Assembly: GCA_003952965.2 (NCBI GenBank)
Contig: CM025849.1
Span: 3,861,003-3,925,002, forward strand
DNA from: Morella rubra
Taxonomy: Eukaryota; Streptophyta; Magnoliopsida; Fagales; Myricaceae
DNA length: 64,000 bases
Direction of reading: 5' to 3'
The notes under the pieces are model-generated. The model saw only the letters and a program-made list of their open reading frames with translations. It ran no database searches and was not told the origin of the DNA. The position numbers were made by a program, and so were the translations under genes. The stretch's first letter is position 1. Every line of letters starts with the position of its first letter. Positions 11,168-24,124 of the stretch are shown here, piece after piece.

Positions 11168-12260
11168 AAAAGATTCCCTTATAAGATAGCTTGTTCTAAG
11201 AAGTGACAAGAAGCGGTCAGGATTGGGTAAATATCATCCAACCATTCTAATCTTGACACCTCATTTAATGAGGTACAACCAAGCTTGGCTCGGCTTAGTT
11301 TGAATATGCTAAGCCAAGCCATTTTTTTTATTCTCTCTAAAAAGAGATATGGGTGCATTCTCTTCCCTGCACTCAACGAAGGTTTCAAATAACTACTCGA
11401 AGGTTTCAGCTGTCTTATCATACAAGAACCATGCCCCGAACACTACCTGTTCTTTGTGATGATTTACTCCCAAAAATGCCCCTAATGACTTGTGCTTATG
11501 TAATATCAAATGACACAAAGTTTCCAAAAAGTACATAGTCATTATGCATGTCGTGGTCGGACCAGAATACATTAGTTATGTGCTCATCTTAATAAGTACA
11601 CCAGCTACTCCACTCTCCATGGTTTTACTTTTTTACTACTCAAATAGTTTTTCAGGTCCATTTGAGTGAAATCCAAGTGCTTTCTACCCCCAACCTGGGC
11701 TGCCATCAAATCATGTGCTAGCTTCAGGTGTATGCTTACTCTGTGTTCATCGTCGCACTCAAGACGTTGTAATTCATTGATTCTTCTATGTGACCAAAGC
11801 AAGTGGGCTTTTGATGGTGTAGCCAATTCGTGGTTGTGTTGCGCACACCAATCAAATGTGTAATACTTCCCACTTGATTGCTGTTGAATGGTGAAACTTG
11901 CAAGACACCCACATCTAGTATTTCGTCGTTCCTTTCTTTAAAGGCACCCCCAGTTCGTTCTTTTCTCAATCCTTGTTTACCGCACACAAATGTTTTGACT
12001 GTATAATACCCTTTTTCTTTATTCTTGAACCCACTCTGCCGACGAATGCTAAATCCAATGTTGATTGCGTAACGGTTGTACCAATTATAAGCATGTTCAT
12101 CATCTCTAAACTTTGAGAACCAAATATTTACAATACTTGCTGTTGTGCTCGAACCATTTCACAATATCCAACCATACAAATAGACAAAAATCTATTTGAT
12201 TTTGTCTATTTATATTTGGGTTAATACTCTGTAGTTCTGTTTATCAACCTTTTTAAATTT
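11168..12260 (-). mobile_element. MULE F1, degraded FAR1-type Mutator element inserted in BAHD B
   Basis: The left terminus at 11168 opens GGGAAAAGATTCCC and carries the palindrome-like CCTCATTTAATGAGG at 11252-11266, which is also found in the terminal repeat at 63.0-63.2 kb. Minus-strand sequence from 12240 to 11440 matches the N-terminal part of the transposase of MULE F4: first exon region near 12235-12210, FAR1 domain near 12110-11830, then M-D-L-K-N-Y-L-S-S and the start of the MULE domain. Several frameshifts are present and the C-terminal half is missing. I could not identify the right terminus or a 9-bp target duplication. FAR1-type transposases bind the element ends and cut by a DDE mechanism. 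Confidence 0.7.
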
Positions 12261-12884
12261 AATAGCCATAGTTAGTAAAATGCACAAATATCACTATAAC
12301 ACTTACGAAAATGCAAATGACATCATTCCTTCAATTTGACTCCAAAATTGTGTGAAACACGCTTCATAAGTGAACACATTTGACAGCCCATGTTCAAAAC
12401 AAGTATGGACCATTCATACCAACAACTGAGGACTGTAACACCATCCTAATGACCTATGCACGCACTGACAGCCAACACAGAAAATGCCAAGCAATGAAAT
12501 TCAAAAATTGCATGCTAGTCTAACTTACCAGTTCTAGTTCCATATGAAACATATAATACTTCAAATGAAAAGAGAGCAATGTTTAAACGAAATGAAAAGA
12601 TAGTACTTTTAAACGAGTATTTAAAATACAAATTATCATTCCTTCCAAATTTAAAATTTCCACATAAAAATTGAACTTAACAAAACCTAATAAATGTAGA
12701 AAAAAATTATACAAATGCAAAAAAAGAAACTTTTAAACTGGTCCAACTAATAAATGCACAAAAGAAATATATACATATATAGAAAAGAGCAACACTGGTC
12801 AAACTAATAAATGCAGGAAAAAAATATACAAACGCAGAAAGAGCAAGACAGATCCAAACTAATATCCACCTGACTGCAAATTGA
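12261..12884. other. AT-rich sequence, probably the rest of MULE F1
   Basis: No gene is seen. The stretch is AT-rich with short direct repeats of an ACTAATAAATGCA-type phrase near 12700-12830. Its position between MULE F1 coding traces and BAHD promoter-like sequence suggests it is the non-coding end of F1, but no terminal repeat could be matched. Confidence 0.35.
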
Positions 12885-12965
12885 TTCTCCAACGTGACAT
12901 GTAGTTTATCCAGAGCTGTAAAGTAATGTATGAGAGTGCTTTCGTGACAGGAAAAGCACAACTGG
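12885..12965 (-). promoter_or_regulatory. remnant of a BAHD upstream region
   Basis: The phrases CTCCAACGTGACATGTA, CTGTAAAGTAA and AGTGCTTTCGTGACAGGAAA correspond to the inverted promoter remnant at 26650-26800 and, on the other strand, to the copy E upstream region at 30430-30560. It lies where the 5' flank of BAHD B would be expected beyond MULE F1, so it is probably what remains of B's promoter. The coding part in between is gone. Confidence 0.5.
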
Positions 12966-12991
12966 CGCATCTTTTTAAGCTCAATTATTAG

Positions 12992-13238
12992 AGATGAGTT
13001 GGCATTAAATTCACATTCGTCTACGAGTCTCTGTTCCTTTTTTACGTTTTTACCTTATATGAATTTTTTGAATTTGAGATATACAAATTAAATTTTTAAC
13101 ATCACTTAAAAATAATTACAACACACATAATAAAGTTACATCATCAAAATTTTTAAAATAAAAAAATTCTCAAAAACACAACTGAACATCTTCTTAGATG
13201 AGTTGGCATTAAATTCACATTCGTCTACGAGTCTCTGT
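12992..13238 (+). repeat. pair of 43-bp direct repeats
   Basis: AGATGAGTTGGCATTAAATT and the 23 bases after it occur at 12992-13034 and again at 13196-13238, separated by about 160 bases of AT-rich sequence. The two copies look identical across 43 bases. This may be the footprint of a small insertion or duplication. No gene is involved. Confidence 0.75.
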
Positions 13239-13303
13239 CTCCATTCTTTTCGCAATTGAGGGATACTCTCTTTGCTCAAAGCAGAGAACGTAATTAGAAA
13301 TAA

Positions 13304-13815
13304 GGCTAAATTGCACTTAGGGCCCTTGAGGTATGCGAAGGTTGCAAATGATCCCTGAGGTAACATTTTCAACAAATAGATCCCTAAGGTAGAGTTTAAG
13401 TCAAATTGAGGCCCCTCCGTCTATTTTCCGTCAGCCCCATTAACGACCATTGTTGTTAGGGCTTTAAAATCCATGTCATAACGAATTAAAAGCGCCACCT
13501 GACTAGTTAAAACACCCATGTCACATCTGCCAGGTGTCTGCCAACTCACCATGCCTTTAAAAAAAAATAACTTAATGAGGCGACGTCGTTCTCTCCATTG
13601 CATTTGGCATGAACGTTTTAATTGGACAGGTACGCTTTCTAATTTATTATGACGTGAATTTTAAAGTTGACAGTAATGGCCGTTGACGGGCTGACGGGAA
13701 ATGGACGTAGGGGCCTTGATTTGACTAAAACTCTACATCAGGGGTCTATTTGTTGAAAACGTTACCTCAGGACTCATTTGCAACCTTGTATATCTCACTT
13801 TAGATGAATTAAGCC
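13304..13815. mobile_element. MITE with long inverted repeats and a 9-bp target duplication
   Basis: The element is 512 bp long. Its ends read GGCTAAATTGCAC and, reverse-complemented, GGCTTAATTCATC. The inverted repeats extend about 200 bases inwards (shared phrases GGTTGCAAATGA, TTTTCAACAAATAGA, GGCCCCTACGTC). It is flanked by perfect 9-bp duplications TAGAAATAA (13295-13303 and 13816-13824). A 9-bp duplication points to Mutator-type transposition in trans. It has no coding capacity. Confidence 0.85.
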
Positions 13816-13824
13816 TAGAAATAA

Positions 13825-15240
13825 AGTAGAGACTGTTCTGTTTTTGGTTTTAAGAATAATTTTTTTTTTTTTTTAAGTCAAAATAGTAAATTTTTATTAA
13901 GATTAAGAGGTTTGAAAAATTTAAATATATATGCTAAAGGCGTGTTGGATTCTTTGAAGAGGTGACGAGCCAACGAATAAAGGGATCAAACGACCTTATA
14001 AATCCAAGCTTAAAAGTAAATAATTTATTGTGAATGATTATTATTTTATAGTAATCTAATTAGACATTGGTGTGCGAATTTACCTTTAAAAACTTACATT
14101 GTAATTTCATTGTTTTAGAATTTAATTAGATAGATATAATTTATTGTGAATAATGATTATTTTAAAAATTGCCATTAATAGTAATATTATTTTGAAAAGA
14201 GACTATGATTGTGTTAGTTTTTAGGATGTATTTTTTATTTTCAAATTTAATTTATATAAACGAATTTTTAAATATTTCTATTTTATAGGTCCCATATTAT
14301 AGTAAAATTAAAATTCTTTGATTATGAAAACCCTAAATTCTTCGTAATAAGAGATCTTTCTAATTAGGAGCTTTAGACGATTACCTTACCTGTCTACGCC
14401 TCTCAGCCCTTGCATGACATATTCTCTTGAAACATGGTGCTTCAGAGCTGCGTTACATTGCTTGAAAAGAACTTCTGATGGGTCAAAATATTACAGGATC
14501 TAAAAAAAAAAAAAAAAAAAAAGTGATGGAACTCCCCAACAGGACAAAGGATTAGTTGACGGGATTGGCACCAACAGCTGCAGATGCAGGGAGTTAGTTG
14601 TCGAAGGGCTGGGGGAGGATTAGGCCAGCGTCACGTCGTGGGGGATAGGCTGGTTCGACATCGTTTGACAAGAATCGATTAGTAAATATTGATTGATGAC
14701 GTGGCAGCTTAGTTGAATGAGCTGGACATGTAAGCTGACACGTTGGAGTCTGCCGTTAGGGGGTGCAACCGAAGATTGGCAGAATGATCCATTTTTGTAA
14801 CAGTAATAAATTCAAGGATTGATTTTTTCATTTTAATAAATAATAACCGAGTGACATTTTTAGAAAGGGTATTTACTTTTTTTTGGCTAAAGAAAGGGTA
14901 TTTACTTGAATGCAGCGCGACCTGGCAACACGTACAATTTCAATTCTTACTAGGGGGCCTATGTAGGGCAAAAAATTAAAGGACAAAAAATGACATTTTT
15001 CCTTTTTAACATTATCTAAGTGACATAACCTTTTTAAAATGACATGGTACTCAAATGATACATATCATTCCTCTTTTATTTTTTGAGTTGGACTCCCTTA
15101 AGTCTTCCAACGGAAACTAAGATTTGTGACGTGGAACTCCGTTAAGTTTTCTAAATGAAACTAAGGGCAAGAATATTTTACTGCTTAATCAGAGTAAAAC
15201 CCAGTCTGCCTGTGATCAAGACAAAAATCAAGGCCCTAAA
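13825..15240. other. intergenic, no gene recognised
   Basis: AT-rich sequence with a long A-tract at about 14501-14522, followed by GC-richer sequence (14530-14780) that could be the body of an old retroposed fragment. No conserved domain, RNA polymerase III box or target duplication could be supported. Confidence 0.4.
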
Positions 15241-18200
15241 GTGAAAATCGCCTTCAATGGAGGACTAACTTTTTAGAGTGAGATTGTGGGATTTGTCTAT
15301 GAAAAATTCCACCAAAAATTTTTAAATTGTCTATCCAGATTTTTATAGAAAACTTTCAGCAGAAGGAAAGTACCCATTGAATATGAGGAGATGGTAGAAG
15401 CAACAGATTTAATCAATTGGGTGCGGCCAGCTTAAGATAAAAGTTTAGCTTTCTAGCTACCAATAAGCTGATCAATAGACCGAGAGATATTGAGAAAGCT
15501 ATCATTTTTTTATTTGTCTAGAAATAGGGGTAGACCTAAGTGCTTGGAACGGAATTGAGAAGATTTGAGGTTCAAAAGGGAGAGAATATCTCTATGGGTG
15601 TCATGGGGGGTGTTTTTGCTGATGAAGATAGAAGATTTAGAGGCATTTATGGATTGACCCGATCAAGAAAAATATTTATTCAAACAGCGAAGAACAACCT
15701 TACCTTATTCAATGGTAGCACTCCTAAAAATTATTAGATCATCAACAAAAGGTAGATGTGAAAAAATAGGACCATGAGGCCCTAGCTGAAGACCTTTGAG
15801 ATTGGACGGTTTTTCTTCTCTCAAAAGCAGCCAAGATAGGATTTATGAACCAATGATAAAGAAAAAGGGAGAAAGATGGTCAACTTGTCTCAGTCCTCGA
15901 GAGGTCGTGAAGTGACCAAAGCTGGAACCATTCAACAAAATAGAAAAAGAGACAAAAGATAAACAACATGAGATCCAGTTGATGAAAAGAGGTGGAAACC
16001 CAAAGTGCTTCAGGGCTAAAGTAATAAAGGGCCATTTCCATGTCCGCTTTGTGAGCCATTAGCCCTTTCTTGCCTCGTTTTTTTTTTTTAATAGAGGGAA
16101 GAGCCTTATAGGCAACAACAAAGTTCTCTTGAATCAAGCGGCCTTTCACAAAGGTCTATTGATAACGAGAAATCATAAGAGGCAAAAATTTCTTAAGACG
16201 AGAAGCGAGGATTTTGGAGATAATTTTGTGGTCGGTGTTGCACAAGCTAATGGGTCTGAAGTGCTGTACAGTGGAGCTTGAGTCAGTTTTTGGGATTAGC
16301 ACTATGTTGGTGTGATTGATGCCGACCGACATTCTACCAGATTAAAACAATTGTTGGAGGAGAGAAATAAGGTGAGTCTTTAGAATATTCTAATATTTCT
16401 AAAAAAAGAGAGGGGAAGCCCATCCAGCCCAGGAACTTTAGTAGGCCCTAGGCAACCAAAGATTTCGATATCAGAGGGGATGGAGTTGAGATCAAGCATA
16501 TCAATGGTGGTAAGGACTAGTTGGATCAATTGTTCGAGGTCATCAGGAATGTTTGGGGTTGAGGTAGTGAATACTGCAGCGTAGAAATCAGTGAAAAGAG
16601 TTCCAATGCCTTCCCAATCCGAGATCCAATTAGTAGAGGAGTCCTTGAGCTTGCGGATGAGGTTTCTGTTACGTTTGATAATAGTAGAGGTATAAAAGAA
16701 CTTAGTGTTGAGTTCTTTTTATTGTAACCTAGTGACCCAAGACCGATGCTTCCAAAGAAGATGTTCTCGATGAAGTTGTTCATCCAACAAGTTTCGGAGG
16801 CGCTTGTCTAGGTGTAGAGAATCCACTATAGGGTCTTGTTGATGATTAGAATCAATAGCCTTGGTTAGAGATGAAATACGATCTTCAATAAATCCAAAAT
16901 GCTGCTTGTTCCAAATTTTGAGATCTTTCTGAGTGGCTGAAATTTTTTTTCGAACAGAGAGTCTGAGGAGCGAGTAGTAGAATCAATAGAGCTCTAGGCC
17001 TTAGCAATGACATAGTGGCAAGAGGGATATCTAGTCCAAAAATATTCAAATCTGAAGGATCTAGTATGTAGCAGAGAAGATCCAAGAGTGTATAATAAGA
17101 TGGGGCAGTGATCTGAGGACACGATTGGGAGACGTTTAACTTCTGTATTAGGAAAAGCTTGAAGCAATGATGAGTTGGAGAGTTCACGGTTAAGTCGTTC
17201 TTAAATATTGGCCAAACCTTATCTTCGATTATCCCAAGTATATTTATAACCAAAGATGCCCAAGTCAATCATACCAAGGGAGTCAATTGTAGTTTTGAAT
17301 GGGAAGATGAGGCCCCATGGACAGAGCCACCCCGTTTCTCATGATTGTGTAATATAGCATTAAAATCCCCGATTAATAACCACGGTTCATGAGACGTTGT
17401 TCCAATTTGGATTAAATAGTCCTAGAAGGCCTGCTTGTGTGTAGATATAGGAGGAGCATAAATAAAAGAGCAGAGGAATCTTTGTAATGGGTCACTTAGG
17501 TAAAACAATACACTCATAATATTAGCAGAATAGGAGATTACATCAATGGAGATCCCACATCTCCAAGCACAAACGAGACCGCCCTTCTTGCCAACAGAGG
17601 GGACGACATATGAAAAAAAAAGCTTAACTTGTTTAAAATAGACAAAGACATAGCAGCAAAGACCTTAGTTTCTAATAAAAATAAAACATCCGGGCTTTGA
17701 TGTCGGATAAGGGCCCCAAGATGGTTTGATGCAGGGGGTGGGCAAGTCCCCGATAACTTCAGGAAAGGATTCTCATTTGGGGGAAGGGCCAAATAGTGGC
17801 CCGCCTCTTTAGTTATTGGGGCAACTTGAGTGGAGTGAGTGCAAGAAGATTTCTTTTTCAGTTTGTTCTTCTCCTTGCTAACCAAGTCATGGAGCTGCTT
17901 CTTCATAAATTTTTTGTGGGCTGAAAAGGTTTTTTTAAAGAGTTTTAGGATGTCCACAATAGGATCTTTTGGACTAGAGCCGAGAGTCAAATATTTTTTT
18001 TCTTTGGAGATCCAAATAGGAGTTTGCTTCTTCCATTGGTTTTCTTTTGCCAAGCCACTTGGGAAATTTGGGAGCCTTGGACATTTTTTCAGAGGATGGG
18101 TTTGGGTTGATAGAGATTGATTTGCCTTTGTCAAGGTCACTAGACAATGGAACAGTTTCAACAGAGGAGAGAGTCCTTGGCAGCTCCAATTCTGAAGAGA

Positions 18201-18380
18201 ATGAGTACTGTGAGATGGGCTCCGAAGGGAGGAGGTACATTGTGGGGGTTTGGTCAGGTAGAAGGAAAGGGAGCAAGGGATAGGTCTGTAAATTGTGACG
18301 AGAATCCAACAAGAAAAGTGGGGGTTCGTGGACGATTAGGAGGGGATAGGCTGACTAAGAGAATACGGGAGAGAACTAGG
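15241..18380 (-). mobile_element. LINE-A (L1-type), left arm, 5' part
   Basis: Minus-strand pieces of an L1-type LINE: an ORF1 tail rich in P, S and K (18312-17974), the start of the endonuclease (within 18161-17538, phrase LIRHQSPDVLFLLETK), linker and RT N-terminal region (17268-16885, 16783-16526), and the RT palm (16149-15880, K-A-D-M-E as in LINE RTs, then S-R-T-E-T). Many stops and frameshifts are present. The N-terminal part of ORF1 is missing; homology to the right-arm copy breaks near 18380-18410. The 3' continuation lies at 9545-7842, beyond a 5.7-kb insertion. Confidence 0.8.
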
Positions 18381-19611
18381 GAATAAGTTGGGCCGCTGTT
18401 GGGCAGCGGGCTTACTCAGCGACTAACATTTCCTGAGAAAAACCTCGCTGGGATTGACTCGTGGACAATAGCTTTTCACAACGACTCGCAGTTTTTTTTC
18501 GCAACAGAGCCTTTCACAACAAGTAATTTTTCTTCGTAACAGAGCCTTTCACAACGACAAGTAGAGTTTCTTCGCAACAAAGTCTTATGTGGGAATGTGC
18601 TTGCTATAGCAATATTTTGAAGTTCCTGTCAGAGTGTTGAGCGTAAAATGATTTCTAACTTGAGTGCTTAGTATAAGGGTTATTGGTACTTTTTCCCCCA
18701 CTGGCAGAATTATAATACTTGGGGTTGTACCTTAATTTGCTGTCTTACCAAGTATACAAAAGATTCAAAATGTACTAGTTTAAAAGCCTGCCTCAGCTCC
18801 TAAAAGCCTAAACAAGTCAAGTTCTATTCTGCTTTGGTTGGAGATAGAACCAGCCAACTACACAAACTTCGCTAGTAGGCGTTTTATTGATCAATCTCAG
18901 CTCAGTTTTTCATGTGTATGGCTTCCAGAAGTTATAGCAATACATGTGAAAAGGCTGATTTCCTTTGACAAGAATGTAATACCATTTGATTGGGGTTTTG
19001 ATGGCTTTTTTCCTAAGATAGGTTTAAGGTCGAACAGACAAGGAGACAAAAGGTTAATCAGCCAAAAGACTGCTCACTTGACAAGCAAAGCATGGAATTC
19101 GCTCACCTGTATTCGATGATCAAATATACCCCCTTGGATCATATAAGTAATGTGGATGTACGTCTTCCTCCTTTTCTGATATATCACTTACGATCATAAC
19201 CCCTATCAAAAATAACAAAAAAAAGGGTCAGAAAATGTATTCCAATTTTAGTCCGGTTATACTCCAGTTTCAAAGAATCAAAGAGCATCACAATAATCTA
19301 CAGGCAATCCTATATTACGAGAACTTTCCCAAAATTTCTCTGGAGGCAAGAACGGGGAAGTGAAAGAATCAAGAGAATAAGAATACATTTAGACACTCAA
19401 TTAGCATTGGAAAAACACCATTACAGAGGCCTCATTGAAGTTGAGGTTACAATGCCAATAGAGATCAGGAATAAATATAAATATCACGAACTTGTTGCTG
19501 AAATGCGGTGACTACAATTTCTTCTACAAGAAGAGCCTCGCTTTAATTTCTTCTACAAATTTTCGCGTATGCCAACAAAAAAAATGTCAATCAGTAGATA
19601 TTATATTGAAA

Positions 19612-19645
<34 letters not shown>

Positions 19646-20087
19646 AAAGAAAGAAAAGAAGATAGAGAGCTTTTGCATTGTCTCAGGAAATTAGCGCAAC
19701 TTTAAAGAATGCAACCTATAGCAACCAATAATGAGAAATTTTATGTGTGGGTCCCAACTTATAAACTTTTTTTTTTTTTTGAAGAATGCAATGGCAGGGA
19801 CTACTAGCAATTGTCTCTCCTGTTGTTTAATTCTATGACTTTTAGCAACCACATCTTTGACTGGTTACAAAAGGGTCATCACTTATGACCATTAAATGCT
19901 GGTTGCCATTGTTTAATTTTTAACAGTCAATCATCTCATTGGTAATGTATATATTGCAACCAAAAATAGCCACCAACTTAAATTCACACCAAAAAATATT
20001 ATTAGCAACGAATCCTAAAAAATTGTTGCTAGAAGTTAACTATTGGCAACCAGAATTAACTGGTGGCAAAAAATTTGGTTGCAACAT

Positions 20088-20630
20088 TGTTGGAAGAGGA
20101 GTTTACAACACAAAGGGAGTAAGGCTTTAAGGATAGAGCAAATTTATGTGGAAGAGGTAGTGAGGAGAGATATGGAAGTACACATTTCACTTTCTCAAAC
20201 TTAGCTTTTGACTTGTATTAAACTTGACTTCACTTGACTTGTACAAAGTGGTGGGGCTACATCCCTTTATATAGGCTTACACATTCAATCTTAGCCACAA
20301 ATTTCATCTAAAATATCTAGATATTACTATGGCACTTTCTAGATATTTTTGTAGCACTTTCTAGACAAGACACTTTTACTCATTTATAAGATATTTTCTT
20401 AGAACTTTCTAGAAAGTTATTTGATCTCTCTTACTCTAGAGATTTATAGAACTCTCTAGAGAACTTCTTACTCTTCCTTTATCTAGATCACTATAGAACT
20501 TTCTAGGAAATATTATTTCTCCTCCTTTCCTCTAAAGATTTGTGGAACTCTCTAAAAGATCTTCATCCTCATTGGGCCAAGACTATGTTTGGAGCACATC
20601 TTGGGCCCAAATCAAGTTTAACTTTCAACA
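20088..20630 (-). repeat. LTR of the Copia element (3' LTR in element orientation)
   Basis: On the plus strand it begins TGTTGGAAGAGGAG and ends ACTTTCAACA. It contains a TATA-like ATATAGG segment near 20270 and many CTAGA/TTTCTAG motifs. It pairs with 24125-24677. Confidence 0.9.
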
Positions 20631-23600
20631 TCCCCCCTTAAACTTGATTTTGCTACTCCAAGGCAAGTTCCTAGATTGCAAAACGCTCATGCTTGAGTGG
20701 CGTTGTGAAGATGTCAGCAATCTGCTCCTGAGACTTAGTATACTTCAATTGCACCTCCTTCTTTCCAATGCATCATCTGATGAAATGATACCTTGTATCA
20801 ATGTGCTTGCTTCTGTTGTGAAATACTAGATTCTTTGATAGAGCAAGTGCTGACTTGTGGTCAACATAGATCCCTATTGGTTCAAATTCTCAAGCCATTG
20901 CCTTCTCTTCGTAGTCAATGCCAGAGCGTTAATTGTAGCCTTTGGCGACCAATCGAGCTTTGCATCTTTCAACTTCTCCTTTGGCATTCTTCTTCGCCTT
21001 GTCACCCATTTGACTCTGTTTGCTCTTTTCAATTTAGGAAGTGTTTTAAGCTCCCACGTATCATTCTTCTCAATGACCTTGATTTCTTATTCATGGCGTT
21101 CTCCATCTCTTACTTTGAACTGTCTCCTCAAAGCCTATTGGTTCACCACCAGCAAAAAGACACAAAAGAGTGAGGTCATTTTGATTTTCTGTTACCTTAG
21201 ATTTCTTGCAAGCTCCTCACTTTTGGCGTCCTTTCTCTTGAGCTTTCTCTGAGAGAGGATGATGGCGATGAATCTCTTTGAGAAGATGATGCAGGAGATG
21301 AAGGTGGACTAGTGGGCTCTCGTTGGCTCTTCTACTTCTTCTTCATATAAAGGGAAGAAAATTCTCAATGCATCGAACTTGGCATCTCCTGATCTTCTTC
21401 GATTATAAAGTCTGGAGCGATGCCATGAGCGATCTAATTTTGAGCATATGCAATGCCTTTGGCGACCAATCGAGCTTTGCATCTTTCAACTTCTCCTCTT
21501 GGCATTCTTCTTCACCTTGTTCACCCATTTGACTCTGTTTGCTCTTTTCAATTTAGGAAGTGTTTTAAGCTCCCACGTATCATTCTTCTCAATGACCTTG
21601 ATTTCTTTATTCATGGCGTTTCTCCATCTCTTACTTCGAACTGTCTCCTCAAAGCCTATTGGTTCACCACCAGCAAAAAGACACAAAAGAGTGAGGTCAT
21701 TTTGATTTTCTGTTACCTTGTAGATTTCTTGCAAGCTCCTCACTTTTGGCGTCCTTTCTCTTGAGCTTTCTCTGAGAGAGGATGATGGCGATGAATCTCT
21801 TTGAGAAGATGATGCAGGAGATGAAGGTGGACTAGTGGGCTCTCGTTGCTCTTCATGCTCTTCTACTTCTTCTTCATATAAAGGGAAGAAATCATAGTCT
21901 TTCACCGGGAGGCCCCAATTTCATGCTCCTTCTTCATCGAACTTGGCATCTCTGCTTGAGATGATCTTCCCCTTGCTAGGATTATAAAGCTTCTAACCTC
22001 TGGAGCGATGATCATACCTGATGAAGACATGCTTTTCACTTCTATCATTCAGCTTAGATCTATTTTGATTTGGAACATGAGCATATGCAATGCTCCCAAA
22101 CACTCGTAAATGGGAGATATTTGGCTTTCTCCCACTGGGCATATTTTTTCTTTTCAACATGAAGCGGGCCATATTAGGAATGAATTTGTTCTTTCTTTCA
22201 GCAACACCATTTTGTTGCAGTGAGTATGGTATCATCAATGGAACGAAGGATCCCATTTTCTTCACAATATTTTTCAAATTCTTTTGAGGTAAATTCTCCA
22301 CCTCTAGCAGATCTCATGGCTTTTATGCTATAACCACTTTCTTTTTCAACAAGAGCCTTAAATTTCATAAAAGCCCCAAACACCTTTGATTTTTGTTGCA
22401 GAAAATAAACCCAAGTTTTCTACTAAAGTCATCAATGAAAAGAACAAAATAATTGTTCTTACCAAAAGAGCTTGGGTTGATTGGCCCACATACATCAGTA
22501 TGAATAAGCTGCAGTGGCTTTTTAGCTCTTGTAGTTCCTTCCTTTGGAAAAATTTTTCGAGAATATTTTCCAAGTAAGCATCCTTCACATAATTGATCCA
22601 CATGGTTGATTTTGGGCAATCCTTTCACCATTTTCTTCTTGCTCAACAATTTCACTCCACCAAAATTAAGATGCCCAAATCTCAAGTGCCAAAGCCAAGA
22701 TAAATCTTTAAAACATGCCTTTAGGCATTTAGCAACATCATTATGAATGTTTAGTGCAAACATTTTGTTACTTGTCATCGGCACTTTGGCAATCAAATTG
22801 TTCATTTGATCTCTTATCGAAAGATTATGATCTTTTAAATGAATATCATAACCTTTCTCTAAGAGTTGTCCCAAACTCAAAATATTGTTCTTAATATTGG
22901 GCACATAATAAACATTCGAAATAAATTCATGATTTCCATTTTTAGAGCGGATCAAGATTTTACCTTTTCCTTTTACGGGAACTTTGGATTCATCTCCAAA
23001 AGTAATATTTCCTTTCACTGACTCATCTAGCTCCACAAACATATCTCGCTTCCCGCACATATGATTGCTCGCTCCAGTATCCAAGTACCATGTGTTCTAG
23101 TCTCCACTTTCTTTTCTTTTATATGCCAACAATAGAGTTGGTTACTCCTCATTTTCCCTATTAGCATAATTAGATCTCTCCTCCACTTTGTTAAAATTAC
23201 TCCTGCACTCAGAAGCATAATGGCCAAGCTTTTGACAATTAAAATATTTAACTTGAGATTTATCGTACCTTTGTCTTCCATTTTGCCTTGAATTGTTTCC
23301 TTTTCCCCGACCTCTTGGAGAATACGAACTTTGGCTATTTTCTTCCTTCTTGAATGCACCACTTCCGCGACCTTGGCCATGTCCTCTTCCTCTTTGGCTT
23401 TTTTCATTGCCAAAGCTTCTTTCATTCTCATTCAAGGTGTGTTTCATCTGAAGAGCTTGATCTAAATACTCCTCTTTACCTTGTTCTTTAATCTTTCTTC
23501 ATGGGCTTGGAGTGAACCCACGAGTTGATCAACAGTCATAGTATCTATATCTTTAGATTCTTTAATAGCTAGCACAATATAATCAAATTTCGAATATAAA

Positions 23601-24124
23601 GACCACAGTATTTTCTCAACTACTCCAGTATCATTCAAAATTTCACCATTCCACCTTAGTTGATTCACAATAGCCAATACTTGAGAAAAATAATCATAAA
23701 TTGATTATGATTCTTTCATATGTAAGGATTCGAACTCACCTTGAAGAGTTTGGAGTCAAACTTTCTTCACCTTTTCAACTCCTTTGTGAGAGTTTTACAA
23801 GATCTCCCACGCTTCTTTGCTACTTGCTGCTCCTGCTAACTTCTCGAATATACTCTCATCCAAGGCTTGATAGATGAGAGTGAGCGCCTTCTTGTCTTTC
23901 TTTCTTACGTCTTTCAAGCTATCCCTTTGAGCTTGGGATAGAGTGGCCTCATCTTGTGGCTCCTTGTAGCCTTTCTCCACGGTCTCCCATGCGTCCTGTG
24001 AGCCGAGCAACGCCTTCATTCTAAGGCTCCAATAGTCATAGTTGTCTTTAGTGAGTTGAGGGACTTGGAAGGGAATCATTCCACTTGCCATCTTCTCACT
24101 ACAACCTAGGCTCTGATACCAGTT

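Noticed and set aside
14500-14780. SINE or retroposed gene beginning at the A-tract
   Set aside because: No polymerase III A/B boxes, no target duplication and no recognisable body were found.
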